Assembly: GCA_022376925.1 (NCBI GenBank)
Contig: JAIOJX010000031.1
Location: forward strand, 138,216,854-138,280,853
Direction of reading: 5' to 3'
Source of the DNA: Tragulus kanchil
Lineage: Eukaryota > Chordata > Mammalia > Artiodactyla > Tragulidae
DNA length: 64,000 nucleotides
Part shown: piece after piece, positions 1 to 12,092 of the stretch
Layout of the letters: each line of letters opens with the position of its first letter
Numbering within the stretch: the first letter of the stretch is position 1
The notes under the pieces: model-generated
The model's database searches: none
What the model saw: only the letters and a program-made list of their open reading frames with translations
What the model was told of the DNA's origin: nothing
Made by a program: the position numbers and the translations under genes

Positions 1-1554
1 TCTAAGCGGTTCAGAATAACCTTGCAATGCAGGGGACACTCTCTGCCACTAGAGAGAGCCTGCACACAGCAATGAAGACCCAGTGCAGCCAAAGAGAAGT
101 AAATAAGCAAATTTTTTAAAAGAGAGAAACGTTAAAGGGACTTCTCTAAGTACAAAAGCAAAGACCACACTAGAAATATTTTATTAATTGAGGAGTACTC
201 ATTTATTTCTGATGAGGATGCAAAATGGTACAGTCACTTTGGAAGATAGTTTATCTTCCTACGAAATGAAGCACGCTCTTGCTGCAAGATACAGGCATCA
301 TACTCCTTGGTATTTAACCAAATACAATGAAAACTTAGTTTCACACAAAAACCTGCACATGAATGTCTAGAGAAGCTTTATTCTTAGTTGTCAAAACTTG
401 TACCTAGGGTTTCCCTGGTGGTCCATGATGTCTAGAGTAAGGACCTGTTATTCAGTTGCAGAAACAACTGGGTATCTACATGCAAAGAAAAGTAAAAAGG
501 AATCTAGACACAGATACACAGGCTTTATATATATCCTTTCCCAAAATTAACTCAAAATGGATCATGGCATAAATGTAAAATGCAAAACTATTAAATTCCT
601 CAAAGATAACCTGGGAGAAAACCCAGATGACCTTGGTTATGGTGATGAGGTTTTAGATTCAGCACCAAAGGCACACTCCATGAGAGAAATAATTTTTGGT
701 CTGGACTTCTTTTATTATTTATTTATTTGGACTTCTCTTAAATTAAAAATTCCTGCTGTGCAAAAGACATTGCCAAGAGTACAAGAAGACTAATAACTGA
801 TTGGGAGAAAATAGTTGCAAAAGACGTATCTGATTGATAAAGGATGGCTATCCAAAATATAGAAAGAATGCTTACAATTCAACAACAAAAATGAGCAATC
901 CAATCCAAAAAATGGGCAACAGTCAACAGACACCTTATCAAAAAAGGATACACAGATGGCAAATAGCATATGAAAAGAGACTTGACATTATACGTCACTA
1001 GGGAACTGCGAGTTAAAACAATGGATACCACTGAACACCCATCTAAACGACCCCAATCAAAAAGCCTGACACCACCAAATGTTGGATAGGATGTGGAAAC
1101 CAGAATACTTATTTGCGCTTCCTCAGTGGTCTAAGCGGTTCAGAATAACCTTGCAATGCAGGGGACACTCTCTGCCACTAGAGAGAGCCTGCACACAGCA
1201 ATGAAGACCCAGTGCAGCCAAAGAGAAGTAAATAAGCAAATTTTTTAAAAGAGAGAAACGTTAAAGGGACTTCTCTAAGTACAAAAGCAAAGACCACACT
1301 AGAAATATTTTATTAATTGAGGAGTACTCATTTATTTCTGATGAGGATGCAAAATGGTACAGTCACTTTGGAAGATAGTTTATCTTCCTACGAAATGAAG
1401 CACGCTCTTGCTGCAAGATACAGGCATCATACTCCTTGGTATTTAACCAAATACAATGAAAACTTAGTTTCACACAAAAACCTGCACATGAATGTCTAGA
1501 GAAGCTTTATTCTTAGTTGTCAAAACTTGTACCTAGGGTTTCCCTGGTGGTCCA
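1..1554. repeat. Tandem duplication A (period 1129)
   Basis: Positions 1-425 recur at 1130-1554 practically unchanged; the left copy starts before the window. The unit contains L1 and a tRNA-SINE fragment. After 425 the left copy shifts into a degraded version of the SINE that follows 1554 (both contain a gtaaggac word) and then into L1 sequence. Confidence 0.9.
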
Positions 1555-1858
1555 GTGGGTAAGGACACCACCTTGCAGTGCAAGGGGCGCTGGTTCAATC
1601 CCTGGCCTGGGCAGATACCACGTGCCGCGGAGCGGCTGGACCCATGTGTCCAATCACCGAGCCGGAGCGCTGGAGCGCATGCGCCCAGAGCCGGTGCTCT
1701 GCAACAACAGACGCCACCACAATGGGAGGCCCACAGGAGCCAAAGAACAAAGATGGATGAAAATGGAGAAATGAAAGACCAATAGAAGTGGCCCGCCCAC
1801 CCCCGTCCTTTCCCACCCCCTCAAAAAAAAAAAATTAAAAAAAAAACCAAAACACAAA
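1544..1858 (+). mobile_element. CHR-type tRNA-derived SINE
   Basis: It starts with the standard tttccctggtggtcca head including A- and B-box-like words (ggttcaatcc) and ends in an A-rich tail. The flanking caaaacttgta/caaaactcgta pair looks like a target-site duplication. It interrupts the L1. Confidence 0.85.
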
Positions 1859-2067
1859 ACTCGTATCAACCAAGATGTCCTGTAGATGAGTGGATACGTA
1901 CACTGTGGTGTGTCCATACAATGGAACATTATTTGGCCTTAAAAATAAATGAGCTGTCAAGCTATGCAAAGGGAATTTAAAGCATTTGATGAAGTGAAAG
2001 AAGCCAGTTTGAAAAGGCTACAGACTATGATTTCAACGATAGGACATTCTAGAAAAGGCAAAACTAT

Positions 2068-2282
2068 GTGGGCTCCCCCGGTGGCTCAGTGGTAAAGAAT
2101 CCGCCTGGAATGCAGGAGGTGCAGGTTCGATCCCTGGGTTGGGAGGAGCCCCTGGAGGAAGGCATAGCAACCCACTCCAGTAGTCTTGCCTGGAGAATCC
2201 CATAAACAGAGGGACCTGATGTGTCACAGTCCATAGGGTCGCAAAGAGTGAGGCATACTTGAAGTGACTGAGCACAGAGCAC
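2068..2282 (+). mobile_element. Bov-tA/BovA SINE
   Basis: Head tggctcagtggtaaagaat, B-box-like ggttcgatccc, then the BovA body (tgcctggagaatccca, cagtccatagggtcgcaaag). Inserted in the L1 3' UTR. Confidence 0.85.
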
Positions 2283-2350
2283 ATGGAGACAGTAAAGCCA
2301 TCTGTGTTTGAGGAGAGGGAGGGATTCACAGAAGACCATACAGAACTTTT

Positions 2351-2660
2351 TTTTTATTATTTGTCTTTTTGGGGGTTGGGATGGGGAGGGAGGGGAGTGG
2401 GCGGGCCACTTCTATTGGTCTTTCATTATCTATTTTCATCCGTCTTTGCTCTTTGGCTCCTGTGGGCCTCCCATCGCGGTGGCCTCTGTTGTCGCAGAGC
2501 ACCGGCTCTGGGCGCATGCGCTCCAGCGCTCCGGCTCGGTGATTGGACACATGGGTCCAGCCGCTCCGCGGCACGTGGTATCTGCCCAGGCCAGGGATCG
2601 AACCGGCGCCCCTTGCACTGCAAGGCGGTGTCCTTACCCACTGGACCACCAGGGGAAGCC
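2351..2660 (-). mobile_element. CHR-type SINE, reverse, with perfect TSD
   Basis: A complete reverse SINE is flanked by the perfect 15-bp repeat ccatacagaactttt at 2336-2350 and 2661-2675. It is inserted in the L1, so it is younger than the L1. Confidence 0.9.
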
Positions 2661-3431
2661 CCATACAGAACTTTTAAGGCAGGGAAACTACTCTGTGTGA
2701 TACACGTCACTGTATGCTTGTCCCAACCCACAGAATGTCCAACATCAAGAGTGAACCTCTGGGTCAACTATAGACTTTGGTGATAATTTAGGCTCACTGA
2801 CTATAACAAATGTACTCCTCTGGTGGGGACATAGACAGTGGGGATACTGCACGCGTGAGGAAAAGGGAGGATATGGGAAATCTCTGTCCTTCCTGCTCAA
2901 TTTTGCTATGAACCTACGCTGCCCTAAGAAATGAAGTTTATGCATTGATAGAAGGAGGAGGAGGGGTGGGGAGAAGGTACAGGAGAAGGAGAGAACAGGC
3001 AGTATTCCTCCCATCTCTGGGCACCAACAGCAGCCACCCCGACTCCCTGGACTGTCTGGCTCACCTCATTCATCCAGCCAACACGGAACGAGACTGGAGT
3101 GGCAGCCCCAGGACACAGGTAAGTATGGACGGTTGCAGTGCGGTGTTGCGGCTCTAGCCCTGGCTGTACACCCTCGACACACGAGGAGCGCCGAAGCTGC
3201 CTATGGGCTGGCCACGCTCTGAAACAACTGGGTCAGAATCTCTGGGGGTGGGGCCCAGCGTCAGTATTTAAAGTTCCTCAGGTGTAATGATACAAATGAA
3301 CTTGTTTATAGAACATAGACAGGATCTTACACTTAGAAAACAAACTTACGGTCACCAAAGGAGAAACACAGTGCGGTGGGGGAGAATAAATTTGGAATTT
3401 GGGGTTAACGTATACACACTACTATATATAA

Positions 3432-3660
3432 AATGGGCCTTCCCAGGGGACGCAGTGATAAAGAACCTTCTTGCCAATGCAGGAGATGCAGGAGATGCAA
3501 GAGATGCAGGTTCCATCTCGGGGTCAGGAAGATCCCCGGGAGGAGGGAATGGCAACCCTCCAGTATTTTTGCCTGGCGAATCCTATGGACAGAGGAGCCT
3601 GGCGGGCTACAGTCCCTGGTGTGGCAAAGAGTCACACATGATTGCGTGACTGAGTATGCA
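3432..3660 (+). mobile_element. Bov-tA SINE with a 9-bp repeat (copy at 4534-4762)
   Basis: Standard head and BovA body. Between the A and B boxes it carries three tandem 9-bp units (caggagatg-like), a small internal expansion. The second copy comes from duplication B. Confidence 0.85.
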
Positions 3661-3679
3661 TGCACACGTACATAAAACA

Positions 3680-3875
3680 GATAATCAACAGGGACCTACC
3701 ATACAGCACAGGGAACTCAATACCCTGTAAGAATCTATATGGGAAAAGCAATCCAAAAAAATAGATATATGTACATATTATAACTGAATTATTTTGCTGT
3801 ACACTTGAAACTAACACAACATTGTAAGTCAACTGTATTCCAATATAAAGTAAAAATTAAGTAAGTAAAAAGTGA
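3680..3875 (+). mobile_element. L1 3' tail fragment (three copies)
   Basis: The stretch running from atcaacagggacctacc to the A-rich end is typical of ruminant L1 3' termini (gtaagtcaact, ccaatataaag). Because duplications B and C overlap here, it reappears at 4782-4975 and 5939-6130. Confidence 0.8.
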
Positions 3876-4783
3876 CAGAGACCTGGGCAGGAGACTAGTT
3901 TTCAGATTTGAGGTAAGGAAGTCAGGGTTCATGAATACTAAAAATAAGACATTTTGCAGTGAGGAAAAGGGAGGATATGGGAAATCTCTGTCCTTCCTGC
4001 TCAATTTTGCTATGAACCTACGCTGCCCTAAGAAATGAAGTTTATGCATTGATAGAAGGAGGAGGAGGGGTGGGGAGAAGGTACAGGAGAAGGAGAGAAC
4101 AGGCAGTATTCCTCCCATCTCTGGGCACCAACAGCAGCCACCCCGACTCCCTGGACTGTCTGGCTCACCTCATTCATCCAGCCAACACGGAACGAGACTG
4201 GAGTGGCAGCCCCAGGACACAGGTAAGTATGGACGGTTGCAGTGCGGTGTTGCGGCTCTAGCCCTGGCTGTACACCCTCGACACACGAGGAGCTCAAGCT
4301 GCCTATGGGCTGGCCACGCTCTGAAACAACTGGGTCAGAATCTCTGGGGGTGGGGCCCAGCGTCAGTATTTAAAGTTCCTCAGGTGTAATGATACAAATG
4401 AACTTGTTTATAGAACATAGACAGGATCTTACACTTAGAAAACAAACTTACGGTCACCAAAGGAGAAACACAGTGCGGTGGGGGAGAATAAATTTGGAAT
4501 TTGGGGTTAACGTATACACACTACTATATATAAAATGGGCCTTCCCAGGGGACGCAGTGATAAAGAACCTTCTTGCCAATGCAGGAGATGCAGGAGATGC
4601 AAGAGATGCAGGTTCCATCTCGGGGTCAGGAAGATCCCCGGGAGGAGGGAATGGCAACCCTCCAGTATTTTTGCCTGGCGAATCCTATGGACAGAGGAGC
4701 CTGGCGGGCTACAGTCCCTGGTGTGGCAAAGAGTCACACATGATTGCGTGACTGAGTATGCATGCACACGTACATAAAACAGA

Positions 4784-7085
4784 TAATCAACAGGGACCTA
4801 CCATACAGCACAGGGAACTCAATACCCTGTAAGAATCTATATGGGAAAAGCAATCCAAAAAAATAGATATATGTACATATTATAACTGAATTATTTTGCT
4901 GTACACTTGAAACTAACACAACATTGTAAGTCAACTGTATTCCAATATAAAGTAAAAATTAAGTAAGAAAAATAGATAAAAAGAAAAGTGACAGAGACCT
5001 GGGCAGGAGACTAGTTTTCAGATTTGAGGTAAGGAAGTCAGGAACAGAGTTTCATGACGTGCAAGGAATAAACGGGGGGTCCAATCCTCCACCACCAGCC
5101 CTCCACAGGGGCAGGAGGGCAGGGCACAGCAGCAGAGGGGACCGGAGCACATGGTGGGAAAGTCACCTGGAAGCCATCTGTTAGGCTGACCTTTCTTCCT
5201 GGAGGCCTGTCCTAACCTACAGGGGGCGCTGCTCTCTCCAAAAGAGGCACCTGTTCACCACAATAGCCAAGCTGGGGTGCAGAGGGCTACAACTTAGCTG
5301 AGGCTCATGTGTGGGAGTGAAGTTAGGAACGAGTGTGCAGTAGAGAGAGACAGACAGACAGAGAAAATGCATGGCTTTGGGGTCAGACAGACCTGAGTTG
5401 AATCCTGTCTTCCTGGGTGAAATACTTAACCCCTTGAGCCTGGGTGTTTTCCTTGGTTGAAAGAGAAATTCCTAAGACATGTGTGGTCATCACTTTGTTG
5501 ACTATCAGACACATGGGAGGCACCTGAGAGCTGAGGGGCTCTTGTTTGGTCCCAGGAGAGAGTCTGCATGTGCCGGCATTGCCCTGAAAGCCAGGGGCAC
5601 TGCCAAGGTCCCCAGATGGAAAGACCCCAGGCACCTAGCACTGGGTGGGGAGGGACTTTTGGTGGAGGATGGAGCGGGCGTTAATAGAGGGCAAGCAGCC
5701 CATTAAAGGAGAGGTGACAAGGAGGAATAAAAGGTCAAGAGGAGCCTTGGCCTCTAAACATCGAGGTTGTTTAGAACCTCAGAGCAGCTCCGGGCTCTGG
5801 GAATTAGTCCTGGCACTGAAGCTTGGCTAGGAGGCCAGAGCTGAACTCCAACTCAGGGCCAGCCATGCTGAAGACAGACCCCGCCTAGGAGGGCAGCCCT
5901 GGGCTCCTGGCTGTCTTGGGCAGAGGAAAGGGGGGCCCTAATCAACAGGGACCTACCATACAGCACAGGGAACTCAATACCCTGTAAGAATCTATATGGG
6001 AAAAGCAATCCAAAAAAATAGATATATGTACATATTATAACTGAATTATTTTGCTGTACACTTGAAACTAACACAACATTGTAAGTCAACTGTATTCCAA
6101 TATAAAGTAAAAATTAAGTAAGAAAAATAGATAAAAAGAAAAGTGACAGAGACCTGGGCAGGAGACTAGTTTTCAGATTTGAGGTAAGGAAGTCAGGAAC
6201 AGAGTTTCATGACGTGCAAGGAATAAACGGGGGGTCCAATCCTCCACCACCAGCCCTCCACAGGGGCAGGAGGGCAGGGCACAGCAGCAGAGGGGACCGG
6301 AGCACATGGTGGGAAAGTCACCTGGAAGCCATCTGTTAGGCTGACCTTTCTTCCTGGAGGCCTGTCCTAACCTACGGGGGGCGCTGCTCTCTCCAAAAGA
6401 GGCACCTGTTCACCACAATAGCCAAGCTGGGGTGCAGAGGGCTACAACTTAGCTGAGGCTCATGTGTGGGAGTGAAGTTAGGAACGAGTGTGCAGTAGAG
6501 AGAGACAGACAGACAGAGAAAATGCATGGCTTTGGGGTCAGACAGACCTGAGTTGAATCCTGTCTTCCTGGGTGAAATACTTAACCCCTTGAGCCTGGGT
6601 GTTTTCCTTGGTTGAAAGAGAAATTCCTAAGACATGTGTGGTCATCACTTTGTTGACTATCAGACACATGGGAGGCACCTGAGAGCTGAGGGGCTCTTGT
6701 TTGGTCCCAGGAGAGAGTCTGCATGTGCCGGCATTGCCCTGAAAGCCAGGGGCACTGCCAAGGTCCCCAGATGGAAAGACCCCAGGCACCTAGCACTGGG
6801 TGGGGAGGGACTTTTGGTGGAGGATGGAGCGGGCGTTAATAGAGGGGCAAGCAGCCCATTAAAGGAGAGGTGACAAGGAGGAATAAAAGGTCAAGAGGAG
6901 CCTTGGCCTCTAAACATCGAGGTTGTTTAGAACCTCAGAGCAGCTCCGGGCTCTGGGAATTAGTCCTGGCACTGAAGCTTGGCTAGGAGGCCAGAGCTGA
7001 ACTCCAACTCAGGGCCAGCCATGCTGAAGACAGACCCCGCTCTAGGAGGGCAGCCCTGGGCTCCTGGCTGTCTTGGGCAGAGGAA
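4784..7085. repeat. Tandem duplication C (period 1155)
   Basis: Left copy 4784-5928, right copy 5939-7085. It begins inside the right copy of duplication B, so the L1 tail at 3680 now exists three times. The joint of about 10 bp (5929-5938) resembles the sequence following 7085. Differences are mostly single-base indels, for example around 5690/6846. Confidence 0.95.
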
Positions 7086-8636
7086 TAGCCAGGTGGCCCC
7101 TATTGCCTGACGTCACCCAGCTTCAGTGATGCGGTTTGCTGGCCTGATTCCCACCAGCTCGGAGCCCTGACGGTGACCTGGCATGCCCTCTCCCTGACTC
7201 CCTGCTCCAGAGCAGCGCTTGGCTCCTGGCTGGATGCCGGTCTGGGATCCCTAGAGACTCCCTTGTCTGGCATCCGGGCCGGTGACCTGCAGGAGCAACC
7301 AGGTGGCTGGGAAGAGCGTGTTGGGTTTTGTTTGGGCATCGCGTGTGAGAAGACAAGAAAAGGCAGCCTTTGGGAGGCAATTGCTCCCTGGGCGGAGGCC
7401 GTCTGGGCTTTGGGAGCCTCTGGTGGGGCTGTCTCCGGCCCTGCCCAGTGGGCCTGGGGGAGGGGCTCTTTCAGATGCCATGGCTGCTGCGTGTGGCTCT
7501 GTTCCCGTGGAATCTCAGAGTGGCAAGGCCGGAGGGGATCTCTGAGATCAGCGGGACCAACAATTCCCTCCACCCTTGGGAAAACTGAGGCTGCACCACG
7601 CCGTCACCTAAGGGTACTGTAGCAGAGTGATCTACATGAACTGGGGTCTCCTCTCCACTGCTGTCAACATGGCAGGATGTCCAAGCAAGTCCTGAACACA
7701 GAGGTCAGGTCAGGGGAGATGAGTGGCTGCCTCATTTCCAGGCAGAGCTCCTCAGAGAGGCATTATGAATGAGTAGGGGACTCATTGGCAGGACTGCTTG
7801 ACGGCCGAGGAGGGGAGGGACGGGCTGTGGGCTTTGAAGGAGGAAGAGGAAGGGGGCCCCAAACATGAAGCTCTACCCCCAGAGAATGGTTATTTCCCCC
7901 CAGGAGCTCAGCTCCAGGAAGCAGCTGGCCCTCTGTGGCCATGGTGGGGGGCCTTGACCACACCCGTGCAGACCTGGGTCTAGAGACCGGAGTCTGTCTT
8001 TGAATGATCTTCACCTTCCTAAACCAAGGGCCCCAGCAAGGGACACCATGCAGTGGGGCCTTGTCCCCATGGATCCATAGCGCAACCTTCTGGAGTTTTT
8101 GCACAACCCCAGGCAGGGGAAGATGCCCTGAAACATGGTAGGTATGTGGTCTCTGCAACCTTAGCAGATGGGGTTCCTAAAGGATTTAATTTTATTTAGA
8201 AAGACTAAGAGATGTCATCATGAAGTGCCTAGAAACAGCATTCCTTTCACCTGTGGGGCCTCCGGTAATGTGTACCTGTCCTAGAGATTTTACAAGATTC
8301 CTCACCAGGCCAAGGGGCTTCTCATGGCAGTTCTGAGTGCACACTGGCTCAGGTCCCCTTCTGGGACCTCCCTGTTTACCTGCACCACTCTGCCAGTCCC
8401 ACCCCACTTTCTCCGGGGGCTCTTTTCCACACCCCTGGGTGGGCTCAGTCCTAGCCCTGCTGCCTGTAGGCAGGGGGTTCCCAGACGCAGGGGGAGCTGG
8501 TGCGTCTGTCTCCCCTCAACTACTGTTCCCCACTCCGCAGCAGACGAAGCCTATTAGAACATCTGTTTGATTGGGTCGCGTCCTGGCTTCACAGCGCCCT
8601 CAGGCTCAGAACCCAGACCCACGCACGGCCTCAGCA
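7086..8636. other. Intergenic sequence, nothing recognised
   Basis: Mostly unique, GC-richer DNA. Several overlapping open frames of up to 157 codons exist on both strands, but with no start context, splice pattern or recognisable protein. No promoter or RNA gene that I can support. Confidence 0.5.
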
Positions 8637-8883
8637 CCTCGTGTTCTCTGGCCCCGCCCACCTTCCTGGCGTCACTTCCTGAGCCGGCACCGCCTCGTTC
8701 TAGGAGCACAGGGCTTCCCTGCGGTGCTCACACACACTCGACTCCTTCCTGTCTCAGAGTTGTCCCTGTGTTTTCCCTCTGCCTGGAATGCCTGTCTCTG
8801 TAATCTGGCTGACTTCAGAGCATCCTGCAAGGTTTGTTTCTGGGACGTATTATTTTCCAAAGATGACTGCACCCATATATAAT

Positions 8884-8915
8884 ATACTTATACACACACG
8901 CGCACACACACATTA
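8884..8915. repeat. Short CA-rich microsatellite
   Basis: A (ca/cg)n tract of about 25 bp just before the Bov-tA SINE; copied near 9989-10019 by duplication D. Confidence 0.7.
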
Positions 8916-8916
8916 T

Positions 8917-9322
8917 GGGCTCCCCGATGACTCAGCTGGTAAAGAATCTGCCTGCAACACAGGAGACATAGGAGACTTGGGTTGCATCCCTGGATTGGGA
9001 GGATCCTTTGGAGGAGGAAAATGGCAACCTACTCCAGTATTCTTTTTTTCTTTCTTTTCTTTAATCTTGGCCTTTATTGGCCTCTTCTTTATTTACCTTC
9101 ATCCATCTTCATTCTTTGGTCTGTGTGGGCCTCCCATCGTAGTGGCCTCTCTCGTTGCAGAGCACCAGCTCTCGGCACATGCGCTCCAGAGCGCAGGCTC
9201 GTCATTGGACACACCGGTCCAGCCACTCCGCGGCTTGTGGGATCTTCCCAGGCCAGGGATTGAACCTGTGCCCCTTGAACTGCAAGGCAGACTCTTTACC
9301 CACTGGACCACCACGGAAGCCC
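8917..9322. mobile_element. Bov-tA SINE (+) abutting a reverse CHR-type SINE (copy at 10022-10427)
   Basis: A Bov-tA element (8917-9042) stops in mid-body at ctccagtattc and runs straight into a complete reverse CHR-type SINE (9043-9322). The missing BovA end is not seen on the other side, so the first element was truncated. Repeated by duplication D. Confidence 0.8.
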
Positions 9323-10850
9323 ACTTTTTGTGATTCTTGCAACGGTTTTGTATTCTTGGACATTCAAGGAGTCATGGTCCCCACCCCTCTCTGCTGCCAC
9401 CCACTGCCCCTTGGGAAGTCAGCTAATCCTTCTAGTCTTTTCTTTCAAGGCTGTGCTTTGACAGACATGACTGAATCACCAGCCTGGGAGAGGGAAGCCA
9501 GAGTGTTCTGAGAACCTGGTGGCTCTGTCCACAAAGGAGAAAACACAGGAGGGGATTTGTTGGGAGCTGTATCAGGGACTGCTGGAGGGATCAGCCAAGG
9601 CGGTGTGGAGCTCCGCCCCTCGTTAATCTGGGGGCCCCGCACCCGCTGCCTAACTCTGGTTCCCTGGCACCCTTTGCTCCTCCCTCCACCATGATGATCC
9701 TTGCTTGGCTCACAAGTTACTCTGTTCAGTTACTTGAGCATCCTCGTGTTCTCTGGCCCCGCCCACCTTCCTGGCGTCACTTCCTGAGCCGGCACCGCCT
9801 CGTTCTAGGAGCACAGGGTTTCCCTCGGTGCTCACACACACTCGACTCCTTCCTGTCTCAGAGTTGTCCCTGTGTTTTCCCTCTGCCTGGAATGCCTGTC
9901 TCTGTAATCTGGCTGACTTCAGAGCATCCTGCAAGGTTTGTTTCTGGGACGTATTATTTTCCAAAGATGACTGCACCCATATATAATATACTTATACACA
10001 CACGCGCACACACACATTATGGGCTCCCCGATGACTCAGCTGGTAAAGAATCTGCCTGCAACACAGGAGACATAGGAGACTTGGGTTGCATCCCTGGATT
10101 GGGAGGATCCTTTGGAGGAGGAAAATGGCAACCTACTCCAGTATTCTTTTTTTCTTTCTTTTCTTTAATCTTGGCCTTTATTGGCCTCTTCTTTATTTAC
10201 CTTCATCCATCTTCATTCTTTGGTCTGTGTGGGCCTCCCATCGTAGTGGCCTCTCTCGTTGCAGAGCACCAGCTCTCGGCACATGCGCTCCAGAGCGCAG
10301 GCTCGTCATTGGACACACCGGTCCAGCCACTCCGCGGCTTGTGGGATCTTCCCAGGCCAGGGATTGAACCTGTGCCCCTTGAACTGCAAGGCAGACTCTT
10401 TACCCACTGGACCACCACGGAAGCCCACTTTTTGTGATTCTTGCAACGGTTTTGTATTCTTGGACATTCAAGGAGTCATGGTCCCCACCCCTCTCTGCTG
10501 CCACCCACTGCCCCTTGGGAAGTCAGCTAATCCTTCTAGTCTTTTCTTTCAAGGCTGTGCTTTGACAGACATGACTGAATCACCAGCCTGGGAGAGGGAA
10601 GCCAGAGTGTTCTGAGAACCTGGTGGCTCTGTCCACAAAGGAGAAAACACAGGAGGGGATTTGTTGGGAGCTGTATCAGGGACTGCTGGAGGGATCAGCC
10701 AAGGCGGTGTGGAGCTCCGCCCCTCGTTAATCTGGGGGCCCCGCACCCGCTGCCTAACTCTGGTTCCCTGGCACCCTTTTGCTCCTCCCTCCACCATGAT
10801 GATCCTTGCTTGGCTCACAAGTTACTCTGTTCAGTTACTTGAGCATCCTC

Positions 10851-11705
10851 CCATTTCCTGGGCTCTGCATCGCTCTGGCACACGGACATGCTGGTGCATT
10901 TTCTCCGCCCGGAGGCCCCTGGGCGCGGGCTGGCAGTGGTGACTCAGGGCTGCCTGTTTCCCTGGAGCGTCTTCTTAGAAAGGGATGGGCCCTGCCCTTC
11001 CCGGCTAGCTTTCTGCACCACCCCTGCCCAGTGCCTAACACCTGTCTCTGAGGCGTTGCTTCCCAGCCTTCTCAGTGGGGCTTCCGGGCAGCTCCAGCTG
11101 CCTGAGCTTGCAGCCCGGCAGCAGGAAGGCTTTGTGGGGCACTAGAGGACCATGGGATCCCTGACCTGCGTCCCTCTTCAGGGAACCTCAGAACGTGTGC
11201 ACAAAAGGGACTTAGCTCCTTGATGGGTGGGAGTCGAGGCACAGAGATGTGTCTTTCTGATGAGCCAGTCACAGCATCTGTACCATCCAGTGTCCGTCCT
11301 GCGGCCCCACTGGGGCTGGCAGGGGTCGGCTGTGCTCAGGGGTGGAAACGGAAAGAACCAGGGTGGCACTCAGCCAGGACAGTGCCTCCGCAGGTTGGTC
11401 GGTCATCTATGATGGGGCAAAGAACTCTGACCTGTGGGGGCAGCGTTCGCTAAACCAATCTGATCTGGACTAGATTAGAGAATACAGAAGAGACCAGGCC
11501 GTTGGGAAGAAGAGATCAGAGGAGACCAGAGATGTCACCAGAGAGACCCCAGGGATGAAACTGCTGCTGTTCCCATGCACCTGGACAACTCTGGACCTTA
11601 AGTCTTAGTGGGTGACCACTGGCCTTCCCTCCACTCCAGCTCCCGCCCCACTCCTTGGCTCCTACCTTAGCCATTGTCTGGCTACATATGTCAGTGCTTT
11701 TGTTT
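10851..11705. other. Intergenic sequence, nothing recognised
   Basis: Unique GC-richer DNA between duplication D and the reverse SINE pair; no coding or repeat feature is evident. Confidence 0.5.
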
Positions 11706-12092
11706 ATTTTTGTTTTTTAAAGAAATGCATTTTGTTTATTTATTTTTGGCTATTCTGGGTTTTCACTGCTGCTGCAGGCTCTTCTTTAGTGGCAGGGAGT
11801 GGGGGCCACTCTCTAGTTCAGGTGATCAGGCTGTCTAGTTCAGGTGATCAGGCTGCTTGTTGCAGTGACTTCTCTTGTTGTGGAACTCGGGCTCCAGGGC
11901 ACACGGGCTTCAGTAGTTGCGGCCCATGGGCTCCATAGTTGTGACTCCGAGGCTCTAGAGCACAGGCTCCATAGTTGTGGCTCATGGGCTTCATTGCTCT
12001 ACAGCATGTGGGATCTTCCCAGATCAGGGATCGAACCCATGTCTCCTGCCTTGGCAGGCGAACTCTTTACCACTGAGCTACCAGGGAAGCCT
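11706..12092 (-). mobile_element. ART2/CHR-type SINE, reverse
   Basis: Complement of a long tRNA-derived SINE, with an internal repeat of the ctgtctagttcaggtgatca type at about 11815-11845. The flanking gtgcttttgttt-like words at about 11694 and 12093 suggest a target-site duplication. Its head takes part in duplication E. Confidence 0.85.

Larger units (their letters stand above)
440..2945 (+). mobile_element. L1 3' region with nested SINEs
   Basis: Segments 440-1118, about 1310-1540, 1860-2066, 2282-2350 and 2661-2945 follow the order of a mammalian L1 from late ORF2 to the 3' UTR; one translated stretch reads DNLGENPDDLGYGDE. Frameshifts and stops make it defective. A SINE fragment (about 1119-1310) and three further SINEs interrupt it. 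The extreme 3' end is repeated at 3959-4048 by duplication B. Confidence 0.85.
2855..5042. repeat. Tandem duplication B (period about 1104)
   Basis: Left copy 2855-3926, right copy 3959-5042. The unit covers the L1 3' end, unique sequence, a Bov-tA SINE and an L1 tail. A 32-bp joint (3927-3958) looks like a decayed form of the bases after 5042. Differences include a 14-bp indel near 3865/4970 and a 2-bp indel near 3190/4292. Confidence 0.95.
8637..10850. repeat. Tandem duplication D (period 1105)
   Basis: Left copy 8637-9741, right copy 9742-10850, joined directly at a shared cctc. The unit carries a Bov-tA fragment and a reverse CHR-type SINE plus unique flank. The copies differ by rare indels, for example a T-run near 9670/10778 and a G near 8715/9820. 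Confidence 0.95.

Noticed and set aside
3479..3510. Three 9-bp units resembling a short CRISPR-like or tandem array
   Set aside because: Simple expansion inside a Bov-tA SINE; no spacers, and the organism is a mammal.
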